A stretch of 64,000 nt of DNA from Gnomoniopsis sp. IMI 355080 (lineage: Eukaryota; Ascomycota; Sordariomycetes; Diaporthales; Gnomoniaceae), in assembly GCA_027946555.1 (NCBI GenBank), contig JAPEVC010000081.1:62001-126000 (forward strand). The letters are read 5' to 3'. Below are positions 1-11,323 of this stretch, one piece after another. Each line of letters starts with the position of its first letter. Position 1 is the first letter of the stretch. Under the pieces are notes generated by a model. The model was given only the letters and a program-made list of their open reading frames with translations. It ran no database searches and was not told the origin of the DNA. The position numbers and the translations under genes were made by a program.

Positions 1-403
1 AATGTGACGGGAGTCTTCCGCTATGCGCGCATATACCCTGCACTCACTCGTTCATAGCGAGGCGTGAGATTTGATAGGCTCACAGGCTGGCCCCACAGCG
101 GGAAGCATCAGTCACGGCTAAAGGGATAATAGGCGGGGTCACGCGGGGTACGGGGAAGCGTGGCATGAGGGTCGCGCGCTATCAGCGGCGTTTCCCCTTC
201 GTATCAGACCAGATAGTCTACATGATCAACCACAAGAAACACTTGAAATCTGAGAGCGCCATACAAACCCGAATTGGACAACATCGGATACCCAGAGTCC
301 TCCATGATAACCCTCATCAAGTCTGTCTCCACCTGTTCTTTGATGACGGTGTAAAGTGTCTCTGCCCTTCCCGACGTACATGTAGCCCTACGAACGCATC
401 ATC
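1..403. other. Upstream region, no gene seen
   Basis: No reading frame here looks like a real protein. It is likely the promoter and 5' leader of the septin-type gene that starts at 404. The far end of another gene may lie outside the window. Confidence 0.4.
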
Positions 404-2666
404 ATGCGACCGCTATCCGGCGACACGCCGCTCCAAGGCATCCGTGCCAGCGATGGTGGCGCTCCGCCAGCGTCGCAACAACCTACCATGACATTTACAC
501 GCCCCATCGACGAGTCTGCAATCGATGACGCCTTACAACAGCCTCTAGCGAACTTTATGCATGTCACTCGTGATCCTCGAAAGCATCATATGCAACAGGC
601 AGGAGTGGGGACCAATGAGCCGGTGCCCAACAGCCCGCCTAAGCACGTCGCAGCACAGCAGCGAGACTCTAGCAGCTCGACCGCGCCATCGGTTCAAGAT
701 ATTGAAGAGCACGGCGACGATGCCTCTCGGAGTCCTGGCAGCCCCTTGTTGCAGCAGAAGCCTATACTGGCTCCTTCGAGCCTTGGGGCCTCGCAATCGA
801 TTACACCCCTGATGCTGGCGACATCGGGGCCCGCCTCCGCAGTCAGCGGCCTCTCTTCACCCAGAGGCTCCGTGGCCGCCTCGCTCTCTGAAGAAACAGG
901 AAGCCAGGCTCTCAGTATGAGTATGGAGCTCGAGCCAGAGACCTGCCTTTCCCTTGAGGGACACGACCGTGTCCCTCAGCTTGTCATGCCTTCTATAAAG
1001 ATGCCGTCCCGGCGACCGTTTACCGATGAGGGCAAGCGAATAGGGAGACTCAAGGTGCTCATCGCGGGAGACTCTGGTAGGTGCCTTAAACCAAGCCTAT
1101 GTGACTCAGCAGTACTTACCATGACTTCTTCCATACAGGCGTCGGCAAAACAGCGCTGATCAAAGCCATTGTCCAAACATCTGATACAATTGTCCACGTC
1201 GATCCGATTCCTTCCCCATCATCTGTGTCTGGTATACGGTCAAGTTCCCGTCCTCGAGTAAGACTCGGGTCTTCCGGAAATGGCAACGCCACGAACCATA
1301 TTTGTGAAATCTTCGCTTCCACAAAACCATTGCCCGAATGGTGGTCCGATTTGGATGATTCTCAGGTTACCAAACGTAGAAGGAGCGTGGGCGGCGACAC
1401 CATTTTAGACAGGAATATTTGCTTTATAGATACCCCGGGACACACTGGTGGTTCATCTGTAGGTCTGAGCCTCCCGAATTGAGGTGTTTTTCGGCGTGCT
1501 GACCTGCTTCCAGAGCATGGAAACCATCACTCACACCATTCGTTATGTTGAGTCACTCTTCGAGTTGGTCCAAGCAAACGGCTCGACCGACCCTGACATG
1601 TTGAACATGTTGGGCGGTGATGGAGGCAACCAAGTCGATGCGGTTTTGTATCTGGTCAAAGATAGTAAGAGCCGACTCCCCGTGTTTGACAGAATCTTGC
1701 TGACTGCCTTCAGAGCTGAGACCGGCGGATCTCGAGTACCTGCAATTATTAGCACCTTTGACGAACCTGATACCTGTGATAGCGAAGGCAGACACAATGA
1801 CCATGGAAGCTATTGCCCAGAGCAAATCACAAATTCGGAGCGAATTAGCGGAGGCTGGTATTCGCCCATTTCCTTTCAAAGACGAGTCCGCGTGGCCATA
1901 TGCGGTTTCCAGCTTGGCTGGATCAGACCACGACATCATGGACGCCAGTGTTCTAATGAGTCCTGACTATGTGCAACCACTGATAGCATCTGAGTTATCT
2001 GCCTTGGTCGAGCAGATGTTCTGCGAGGACGGAGCGTCTTGGCTTAGACACGCTGCGGCACAGAAATATATCCAATGGAAGAAGTCGGGCAGTTTCTCAC
2101 GACCTCGAGGGCTATCCAGGTCGTTGGTCATGCCGGCTGGAAACTCGTTAGTTGCGACAGGGCTTCGTACGTATCCTCAGACAACACGAATCGCCGAACA
2201 TCAGCAGCAGCAAGAGCGTCTTGCGCGGATTCAGATGGCAAATTGGGCAGCGAATCTTGAAAGAAGTTTGAAGAAGGAGCAGGCGCAGCTTGAGGCTTTA
2301 GCACAACAAGAGCGGGCTAACTGGCTCCTTCGGAAGATGAGCGAGGAATATGGACAGGGAAGGCTCATCGCAGCCGGAGACGCTGACCGCCGTACATTGA
2401 GCTTGGAGGACAAGGAGAAGTCGAAAGTGTCTCGCACTCGCAATCAACAAGGCTTCTCGACAGCAGCGCATCAGGATCCGCTTGGACTAGTCGAAGTGGC
2501 CGCCAACATGAAAACCCGGAGCTGGGATGCAGTCCAATTGCTTGGTAGCCTGGGTCTCCTGGGAGGGTTGGCCTTCTGGGCGAGCAGGCAGGGTTGGTGC
2601 GCGCAAGCTATAGGATGGGCTGTCGAAAGTTGGGCTGCTTTGTGGCATAATGAGAGGTGGTCGTAG
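404..2666 (+). CDS. Septin-type GTPase with hydrophobic C-terminal segment
   Basis: Four exons (404-1076, 1139-1458, 1514-1664, 1714-2666) give 698 residues. The joins restore septin signatures: the P-loop GDSGVGKT (about 222-229), the DTPG motif (322-325), LRPADLEYL (383-391) and AKAD (405-408). The first 215 residues are Ser/Pro-rich and probably disordered. After the GTPase domain comes a Gln/Glu/Lys-rich stretch that may form a coiled coil (about 545-600). Near the C-terminus a hydrophobic run, LLGSLGLLGGLAFWA (about 657-671), is followed by a Trp-rich tail and could insert in a membrane. Septins are GTP-binding filament proteins at septa and the cell cortex. This one is divergent and may be a side branch of the fungal septins, not a core filament subunit. 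The first intron lies inside the P-loop coding sequence. Start chosen as the first in-frame ATG; a second lies at 488. Confidence 0.85.
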
Positions 2667-3089
2667 AGCGGTCATCCAGGCAAGACCCGCCTTCAACGCC
2701 CTTTGTAGAGAGTTTAGCTGATGAAGGCTGCGTCGTTGTGGATTCCCATATTTTACGGACTCCTCTCAGCTTCATCTAAATCGAAAAGGTGACGTTGTAC
2801 GTTGAGCAGAAGTAGTATCAGGACTGGACGTAATGTGTAAATGGTATATCAGATACCATAGTATGTAGTGGAAATTTTCTCTAAATGAATCGAGAGCCGC
2901 GGGATGAGCAGCCGGGGTGCTCCAGAGGCTCCACTCTGCAGACCCCTGTCCGCCTGCACCTGCACTGCAATTGCGCCGCCTCCCAATCGTCCCTGTCTCG
3001 CTTCCATCCACCAACTTCCCAACTACCTCAACAACAGCTTGCCCTGCTGTCTAGCAAACGTACCATCCGCTGGTATTTCGACCGCCACT
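2667..3089. other. Intergenic, promoter and 5' leader of poly(A) polymerase
   Basis: A 423-bp space between two + strand genes. The last 100 bases are rich in C and T, as in many fungal 5' leaders. No other feature is seen. Confidence 0.5.
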
Positions 3090-5313
3090 ATGGCTGCCGA
3101 TAATCAGTGGGGCGTGACGCCGCCCATCTCGCTGACTCTTCCCAACGAGTCCGAGAGCCGCGCAAACGATGCGCTGTTCGCAGAACTCAGGGCCCAAAAC
3201 ACCTACGAACATGCGACCGAGACGGCCAAGAGGTACAGTACAAATGCCATGCCGTCGCCAATTTGGCTTTTGGATTCTAACATGAATCACCACGCAGGGA
3301 GACTGTTCTCAAATCCCTCCAGAACATCGCCGTCGAGTTCGTCAGGAAGGTTGCCGAGAGGACGCATGCCGATAATCCTGCCATTCAGAAGACTGCGCGC
3401 GGCCGAATCTTTACTTATGGAAGTTATCGTCTAGGTGTCTTTGGTCCAGGTTCCGATATAGACACCCTCGTCGTCGGCCCGAAATATGTAACTCGAGAGC
3501 ATTTCTTCGAGCTATTTCCCGACCTGCTCAGAGAGATGGCGCCCCCCGGCTCTATTACCGACCTGACTGCCGTCACAGACGCCTTCGTCCCCATCATCAA
3601 ATTCGAATACTCTGGCATCAGCATCGATCTGATCTACTCCCGAATTGCAACCCTACTGGAGATCCCTCCCATTTCCAGCAACTGGGACCTGCTTGACAAC
3701 AATTTGCTGCGCGGCCTTGATGAGGCTGAGCTGCGGTCACTGAACGGTACGAGAGTCACGGACGACATACTGAAGCTGGTCCCCGAGAAGACCTCATTTC
3801 GTCTGGCGTTACGAGCAATAAAACTTTGGGCCCAGAAGCGAGCTATCTATGCCAACATCATGGGTTTCCCTGGTGGCGTGGCCTGGGCGATGTTAGTGGC
3901 CAGGGTGTGTCAATTGTATCCGAAGGCGAATGGGGCGGTTCTGGTAAACAAATTTTTCAACATCATACGGCGCTGGCCTTGGCCTCAGCCTGTCTTACTG
4001 AAGCATGTTGAGGAGGGTCCTCTGCAGGTTCGCGTGTGGAATCCGAAAGTATGTCACATCTCTGAATCTGAGAAAGCCTTCAACTCATTATGCCTCCTAG
4101 ATATACAAGGGCGATGGATACCACTTGATGCCCATCATCACACCCGCCTACCCTTCGATGTGTGCGACGTTCAACATCACTCATTCGAGCAAAGCAGTCA
4201 TTCAGAAGGAGTTGGATTTCTTCGCAGAGCAGGTGGAGCAGATAATGCTGGGCAAGCTACCGTGGAAGTCTTTGTTTGTGAAACACACATTCTTCACACA
4301 AGATTACAAGTATTACATCATTGTCAACGCTGCCAGCATGACCAAGGAGAATAGCAAGATTTGGGGAGGTTTTGTGGAGTCCAAAATTCGTCTTCTCGTC
4401 CAGAGCTTGGAACGTCACGCCTCCATACAGCTTGCTCGACCCTTCAACAAGGGCTACGAACGCAAACACAAATGCTCACACAACTACGATGAGTGGTCAA
4501 AGATTCTCGATGGCAGCTTGGAGTACATGGTGAAGGATGAAGACAGCGCTGACGAAGTCAAGACAGAGTCGGCTACTGGCATTGCGAAGGTCGAGCCCAA
4601 GAATGAAGACGGCACAGACGGGACTGATGCGAAGAACGCAGACGAGAAAATGGAGACCGAGGACGAAAAAGCCGACAAGCACGTTTACACCTCTACCCAC
4701 TACATTGGCATTGAATTACGACCAGGTGAGTTCACCCTTAGCATAAATCTTCTCAACCTCTGCCTCTCCCGGGAGCCGCGGCTTCCTGATCACTTGCCAT
4801 ATTCCCTCACCGAACCTTTGTATGATTCTGAACGCCAGGACCGTTGACAATGCAGGCGCGAAACAACTCGACCTATCATACGAGGTCAACGATTTCAAAA
4901 ACCTCTGTTTCAACTGGGACAAGTACAACGAGGAGCTCTCGGACAGCTGTGCAGTCAGCATCCAACACGTGCGAAAGTGAGTCTCACTGGACGAACATGA
5001 TTCACGCTGGTCTCGGCTGACCAACCGTGTAAAATAGCTGGAGCCTCCCCGACGATGTTTTCGAACCCGGCGAGGTCAGACCCACGAGACCTCTTAAGAA
5101 GAAGGCCACGAATGGTGCCAACGGGAACAAGCGAAAGCCGCCTACCGAAGTACGTTGCGATGCGGGATCATCAGACAAAGGAAGAAGCCGAGAGAAACGG
5201 CCACGATAAATTGGTCGGCTGTGAGACAAATCAGTCACATTCACTAACCTTGGGTGTAGGACTCTTCGGACGCGCAGAAGCGACAAAAGACAACGACTGT
5301 CAGCGCCGGTTGA
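3090..5313 (+). CDS. PAP1: Poly(A) polymerase, nuclear
   Basis: Six exons (3090-3232, 3298-4048, 4101-4725, 4856-4976, 5038-5149, 5260-5313) give 601 residues, a normal length. The enzyme adds the poly(A) tail to cleaved pre-mRNA in the nucleus as part of the cleavage and polyadenylation machinery. The nucleotidyltransferase signature is clear: TYGSYRLGVFGPGSDIDT with metal-binding Asp 101 and 103, and a third Asp at about 158 in SIDLIYS. The central domain follows (IKLWAQKR, MGFPGGVAWAMLVAR, WPWPQPV), then the RNA-binding domain (PAYPSMCATFNIT, WGGFVESKIRLL). An acidic/Lys linker at about 445-500 interrupts the RNA-binding domain. The tail is basic (KKKAT, KRKPP) and likely carries the nuclear signal. 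All five introns join in phase and restore conserved residues. Confidence 0.95.
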
Positions 5314-6917
5314 ACGGCTTGCTTGACTTATTGCCCATCGGCAGCCCCCACCTATTCCCGCTGATTTTCTTCACGTAGGGAAATCACCCAAGCACGAGAG
5401 TCATACGGCTCATCACGTCACGAGTAGAGGCAGATCCCCCCTCCGCTGGTTGCACCTCATAATTGCAGTAATCACAGGAACTCCCGATACTTCTGTTGCG
5501 ATGGCAAAAGCCACGCAATTATACAGAGAGAACGGCATGTTTTACGGGACGCGAATATAGATCGGTCATCAAGCCGTCTTTACTTACCATTGGTCTTCAG
5601 CTTGGATGGAAAGACGCCAGTGAACAGAGAAGACCAAAGCAAGATTAAGGACCGGACAGTGGTCCATGACAGACACAGAATGCACGGCTGCCTACCGTGT
5701 GGTGAGCATCCTGTTATACTGGCCTTGTATTCTAGATGACTAGACCGGCCCAACAAGAATAAAAGCCATCATTTTGAGGCATACGTGCCTCGCCTGAAAC
5801 CAAGTCAATTGTTCCTAGTGATATCCATGACGACAATGTTTAAAAGCTGACAGGACCATGATTACTGCGCTAGCACCTGGGGAGTCAAGCTTGCTTGGGC
5901 ACTGAACTCAGAAGATATTAGAATAATAATTTCGAGGGTTGGTATCTGAAGACGTGTTTCAGCATCGGCAGCTTCCAAGCCCAACCAAGAATCTATGATC
6001 TTCTTTGCAACATTTGCCTCTATCCGTAGCTGTGACCGCAAGTGACCTGGACTGCCAAAGAGACAATTGGAGTCTCTTCATCGTCATCACGCTGCAAAGG
6101 AACGCGCGGATACTCGGGGCAGCAATAACAAGATTCAGGAAGGATTGCACGCTGTAACGGCTCCAGAGCAGATGAAGCGTGTGTCATTCGCCGCAAAGAT
6201 TGCCATCTTGATGGTGCCTCACCAGCGCGCTGCGTGTTGTTGATCATCGCCGGCAAGGAACAATACTTGTGCAGAACGTACTCGACTGATACAAGACTCC
6301 AGGATAAGGCTGAGTATGGGATATGAGGCATACCATGAGAAGATTTCGTGCGCAGACCTCCATGACACATTATCATATATTTGCAGTCAGCGTAGTCACT
6401 AATGCTACCTACCTACCCATCCTTCATACTCAGAATCGCGTTCCCGAGGTCCGTGTCAACCGGTGGAGCGGCGCAGCCCGATACGGGAGGAAGCTACTCC
6501 CGCAGCCAATCATGACTCGGCCCGACTTGGAAGAACGGGTGGGCACGGGCCACCCGCAATACACAGCAAACGCAGTCTGATTTCCACGCATTGCATTGAT
6601 GCTTGCCTATGCTGGGTTTCTGGGCATAGAAAGTCGGGAAAGAGAACCCCAAAAACAGAAAACGGGTGCCCAGTTATCATTGGTCCAAATCGGACACTTG
6701 CCTCCCCCTAGCGCTTTCTCTCTCAATTTACTGATCTCGAATCGCCTGCACGCAATACAAAACAGCCGCCCGCTGTTTTTCCCTTTCTGCTTGTGTTCTC
6801 GCCTTCTCTTCCATCCAATTCGCGACAACACCACTCAAACTTCATCATTTTGTCCACTGCGACCATCGATTTTCATCAATCAACCACCATCCTCCACTTT
6901 CTCAATCCCATTTCAAA
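5314..6917. other. 1.6-kb intergenic region, histone H4 upstream region
   Basis: No convincing gene on either strand. The distal part is unremarkable. The last 400 bases carry CCAAT-type motifs and a pyrimidine-rich leader and are listed separately as the H4 promoter region. Confidence 0.5.
6500..6917 (+). promoter_or_regulatory. Probable histone H4 promoter and leader
   Basis: A CCAAT box at 6506-6510 (in GCAGCCAATCA) and its reverse, ATTGG, at 6679-6683 lie upstream of a long C/T-rich leader that runs to the H4 start codon. CCAAT boxes are common in fungal histone promoters. The role here is inferred from position only. Confidence 0.4.
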
Positions 6918-7584
<667 letters not shown>

Positions 7585-8092
7585 GCGGCTCGCACCTTTA
7601 CCATCAAGGCCAATGTTGGGGATGTACTTTCGGAATTGGATGCATTCAGCTACTTGCGTTGTTTTCTCTGTAAACACAGGCAAGACGTCAGCTACAGGTC
7701 GGGGTACAAGGACTAGTCAGTGTGGTCCATGCGACAGATGGGTCATGTCAATCTTGCTTTTCGGCGTTGGGGATTACGGATCACGGAATGGTAGGGCGTC
7801 GATTAGGCATCAAGGCCCAGGCCCCTTGTTGAACAAACAGGCGCGCTGAGGAATACAAATGAACATAAACTACGACTCGTTCCGTTTTACTTTGTGACAT
7901 TGCCTTCGCAACATTCAAGTCCGATCCAGGCTTCTAGTATTCATGCAGGCGGGCTTACGTCGTACTATCGCAAACGCGATGTGGACGCACTCAACTGTCC
8001 CAAATACTGTGGTGTCTTCATCCGTTGTCTCTATGAACATGTGGCCGCAGCATCGGTTCTCAGGGCTCTCGCTTTGCATCGTATGTACCCAT
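7585..8092. other. Convergent intergenic space
   Basis: 3' regions of histone H4 (+) and Trs20 (-). No gene or repeat is seen. Confidence 0.5.
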
Positions 8093-8729
8093 CTACAGGT
8101 ACTTCTTTCCCGCAGCAACAACCCTCTGCCTAAAAATAGGGCTTTTCACCTCCATATTGACCTTGTAAAATGGGCTCATGACAGCTTTGACCCAATTTTC
8201 GTAAACCTCGACAAAGAAATTCTTGATGGCCTCCTCGGTGGCGGCGCTGGTGGGATTGGCAGCTATCGAGGTGGATGAGCGAGAGGCACCAGTACCGGAG
8301 CCAATAGGTTGATGCAGCAGTAGGAACTTGACGTTGGCGCCCGTCACAAAGCAGGAGATGTAGTTGTTGAAGAACTTGTCGATTATTTTCAGGTACCTGT
8401 AAGATGAGCAACGCGTGTAAGCAACGAGGGTCGACATGCAAGGGGATGACGAATGGCGCGAGGAATGGCACGAGGAGCAGTGGTATTCGCAATAAGCTGT
8501 AGTATGTACATGGCTATGCCTAGCAGTCAATAGGAAAAACATACATCTGTCCGTTATTCCACTGCACCTCCTCGACCACATCCAGCGAGCTGTGGAGGAT
8601 AAATTGGTTCAAGTGCCGAGCCTGGTCGCTGAAACGCGACAAGCCATCGCCGCCTTGCTTCGACGTGCCGAACTCGTGCTCGAATAGCGGATTGTCCTGC
8701 GTGCCGATGATGGCGAAGTAGTACGACAT
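8093..8729 (-). CDS. TRS20: TRAPP complex subunit Trs20 / sedlin (TRAPPC2)
   Basis: Two exons (8545-8729 and 8093-8396, read on the minus strand) separated by a 148-nt intron with a GTATGT donor; 162 residues. The protein begins MSYYFAIIGTQDNPLFEHEF and contains FILHSSLDVVEEVQW, the joined QMYLKIIDKF and NVKFLLLH, all typical of sedlin. It is a small longin-fold adaptor in the TRAPP tethering complexes that activate Ypt1/Rab1 and act in ER-Golgi and Golgi traffic. A Ser/Thr/Ala-rich insert (GTGASRSSTSIAANPTSAAT) sits between the longin strands and the final helix. The gene diverges from the mL60 gene, with 294 bp between start codons. Confidence 0.95.
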
Positions 8730-9023
8730 GGTCTTCTTAGCGATCGATCATCGGCAAGTTTTCCTCTTCCCCGTCGCAAATCTGGGGGCGAGGACCATCG
8801 GCGATAGAGAACTTGGGAGATGGTGATTGTGGTGGTCCGCAAAGCGATGCGGCTTAGGTGGACCGTGCACTTTTGGTGGATTGGCTCTGGCTCCGGCCCG
8901 CCGCCCGCCGCTCGCGCTTGCGTGGGGGCCGTTCAAATTTCCAGACTACTTCAACAGGTACGTCTGCTTTCTTGCCCAACGTCACCAGCGTCCAAATCAG
9001 TTCCCCCCCACCCGTGGCACAGC
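8730..9023. promoter_or_regulatory. Shared divergent promoter, TRS20 / MRPL31
   Basis: The 294 bp between the two start codons must hold both promoters. The middle is very GC-rich (GGCCCGCCGCCCGCCG near 8895). No TATA box is evident. Confidence 0.55.
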
Positions 9024-9416
9024 ATGTTCGGACCCTTCCGATTCACAAATCCGCTTAGCGGAGGTCTTCTTTGGAAGATCCCGTTCCGCATGTCGAAATT
9101 TCAAAAGCGCCGACATAGGCTGCGCCTACGGCACGTTGACGGCGTGATCGAGACGCTGGACAAGGCGCTCGCCAAGCAGGGCAAGACGCTGCCATCCGTG
9201 GAGAGGTGGAAGTCCGAGATGCCGACAGAGGAGATGATGATGGCAAAGGACAAGTACACAATGTTCGACCGGAAGGAGAAGAGGTATAGGAAGGGAATTC
9301 ACAGTACGTTTTCTCCTTGTCGTCGGTTGAGGAGGCAAGACGAATTGCTAACGACTGTCGCAGAGCTGCCCAAGTGGACGAGAGTGTCGCAACGATTGAA
9401 CCCTCCTGGATATTAA
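9024..9416 (+). CDS. MRPL31: Mitochondrial large-subunit ribosomal protein mL60 (Mrpl31)
   Basis: Two exons (9024-9303, 9364-9416) give 110 residues. The sequence MFGPFRFTNPLSGGLLWKIP, the basic RMSKFQKRRHRLRLRHVDGV, the conserved DKYTMFDRKEKRYRKGIH and the tail PKWTRVSQRLNPPGY match the fungal mL60 family, a component of the mitochondrial 54S subunit. The intron splits the codon after GIH and rejoins as K. The start chosen is the MFGPFR methionine, the family's usual start; in-frame sequence upstream does not resemble it. Divergent partner of TRS20. Confidence 0.93.
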   Translation: MFGPFRFTNPLSGGLLWKIPFRMSKFQKRRHRLRLRHVDGVIETLDKALAKQGKTLPSVERWKSEMPTEEMMMAKDKYTMFDRKEKRYRKGIHSTFSPCRRLRRQDELLTTVAELPKWTRVSQRLNPPGY

Positions 9417-10348
9417 GCGAAGATCAAACTGGGTGCGACGCTTTCTGGAACGGAGGTCGGAACTATAGTCAGGATTTGCACGCACGTTGCGCAACGATCA
9501 TCGCACGACGGTTATTGAAAATCGGTCAGCCGAATGACGACGCTTGCGAAAAAAGGAAATTCATCAATGAGTTGTGCTACTCATGGGACATCACTCACCG
9601 GCTGGGAGTTTCGGCGACTGTGAGAAGTCGCGCTAAACAGAGCAATGGGAGAAGAGCGGCGTCTCGAGTCTGGTAGCATCGAAGCTATGTTAATGTAAGA
9701 TTACGAAGAGTGGGAGCCTCTCAAGCACATATATCATTCACAGGAGCAGTGGAGGATATCCTGGAGGGTAGCAAAGGAACGCGAACGGGCAGGAAGAGAA
9801 CGATCACGGCGCACAGCGCTTCTAAACCTGCGGCTGCTGTACGTGCAAATTGGACAGAGTATGTTGTGGCTTAGAAGCTCAATGCAGTCAGTCAAGCGCA
9901 TGAAAACACGAACACCCAATGCTCCAGCACCCTCAGACTGAATGGAAATACTGCGGGTAGGTGTGCTCGTCAAGACTTGGCATCGACAACACGCCAATTG
10001 CCGAGGTCGTCCCAGATTAGAAGGGAAAGTTTCCCATCAACATATCATACTTTTCAAGGCGGTCACTATATTTGTCAGTGTTGATCTTGATTTCCTTTGC
10101 CTGGCTGCTGTTCAGAATGGTTTTATACCGGCACTAAGGTCTCCCATGAGAAATCATTGTTTTTCCGACCGCCGAAAACGCCTACGAATCCATGTGCCCC
10201 CCAAGCCTGTATCATAAGGGTATCCATCCAGATAATGCGAGTATGGTCTTGCCACCCCACCTCTTGATGGCCGACTTGCCTGGTGCTGTAGAGACCTGTA
10301 CAGCCCTTCTTGCATCGGACCATTTGCAATATTGCTTGGACCAATGAC
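9417..10348. other. Convergent intergenic space, 0.9 kb
   Basis: Lies between the ends of mL60 (+) and CBP20 (-). The open frames are short and unlike any family I know. Taken as 3' untranslated and spacer DNA. Confidence 0.45.
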
Positions 10349-10946
10349 CTATCTCAGTCGGCCATCATCCTCGAAGCGATCGCGGTCCTGCAAAGCTCGG
10401 CCCAATCCTCCACGGCCCTCATCAAACTCCTCGCGATACTCATCCCTGACTTGACCACCGCTCTTTCCCCGCCCATACTGCCGTCCTTCCTCGAAGCCTG
10501 GGTCCAAGTCCGTCCGAATAATTCGTTCGTCCAGCTTGGTGCCGCCTATGTACTTCATGCAGTCGAGCGCATCCTGATGGGTAAAGTACTCGACGAAGCA
10601 GAAGCCACAGGGCGTCTTGTTGAAGCGGTCGAGTCCCATGATCAGCCGCTTGATCTCACCGCACTTGCTGAACAGCTCGTAGACTTGTTCCTCAGTCGTG
10701 AAGAAAGACAGATTGCCGACGTAGAGAGTGGTCGCATTGGCGAGAGGGTCCTCAGGGGGTTGCTGTGACTCAACCGGGTTCTCTTCGCCGTTGCGGCGGC
10801 GCTTGAACTGTCCAGTGGATATGTCAGTGATGTGTTGGATTGCGCGCGTGGAGCATACAAAGGAGGAAGGATAGGCCTACCCGACTGGTGTAGTAGGCGC
10901 TGGGTCGGTCCAGCCGATCGACTGTACTTCGTACATGAGGAGGCAT
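10349..10946 (-). CDS. CBC2: Nuclear cap-binding protein subunit 2 (CBP20)
   Basis: Two exons on the minus strand (10881-10946 and 10349-10807) give 174 residues. The start is MPPHVRSTVDRLDRPSAYY; the Tyr pair sits where CBP20 stacks on the m7G cap. A single RRM follows, with RNP2 LYVGNLSF (about 50-57) and RNP1 GFCFVEYF (about 90-97). The tail has the family's Arg/Gly segment (RDEYREEFDEGRGG). With CBP80 it binds the 5' cap of nuclear pre-mRNA and supports splicing, 3' processing and export. The 73-nt intron lies between the N-terminal cap-binding residues and the RRM. An in-frame ATG further upstream (11051) gives an atypical extension and was not used. Confidence 0.93.
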
Positions 10947-11323
10947 CGTGTCGAAGTGTGATGTGGTTGGCGCAGAGGGAATGTCAGATGTCAAGTGCTT
11001 GCGTTGACGGCGCAACTTGGAGCTGACTAGGTATCTAACCAATGTGGACATGGGTGGAAAGTGGGTCCTAGGTGATCAGATGCAGTGAGTTAAGTTCGCG
11101 GTAGAAAGGTCCCGCAGCTCAGACGCGCTACTGAGCTTAACCTTGCACAAGTTTGTTCCGCCTGGTTTGTTTTCCAAACTCTCCCCCCCGACATACAAAC
11201 AGCCCCCGTACTCGATTCGCTTTTCAAAAGCTGCCTTGATGGTACGGTCTCAGGCTTTCAAGTTCTCGATTTGCTAGCATTGCCCTACCCCTCCGACAGC
11301 AGTGTCTACCGCCCGTCGCAACC
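10947..11323. promoter_or_regulatory. Shared divergent promoter, CBC2 / NUP82
   Basis: 377 bp between two start codons pointing apart, so it must drive both genes. The half near NUP82 is C/T-rich (CTCTCCCCCCCG near 11180). No other element is identified. Confidence 0.5.

Noticed and set aside
404..812. Overlapping frames on both strands at the start of the septin gene
   Set aside because: They are shadows of the low-complexity septin N-terminus and show no domain features.
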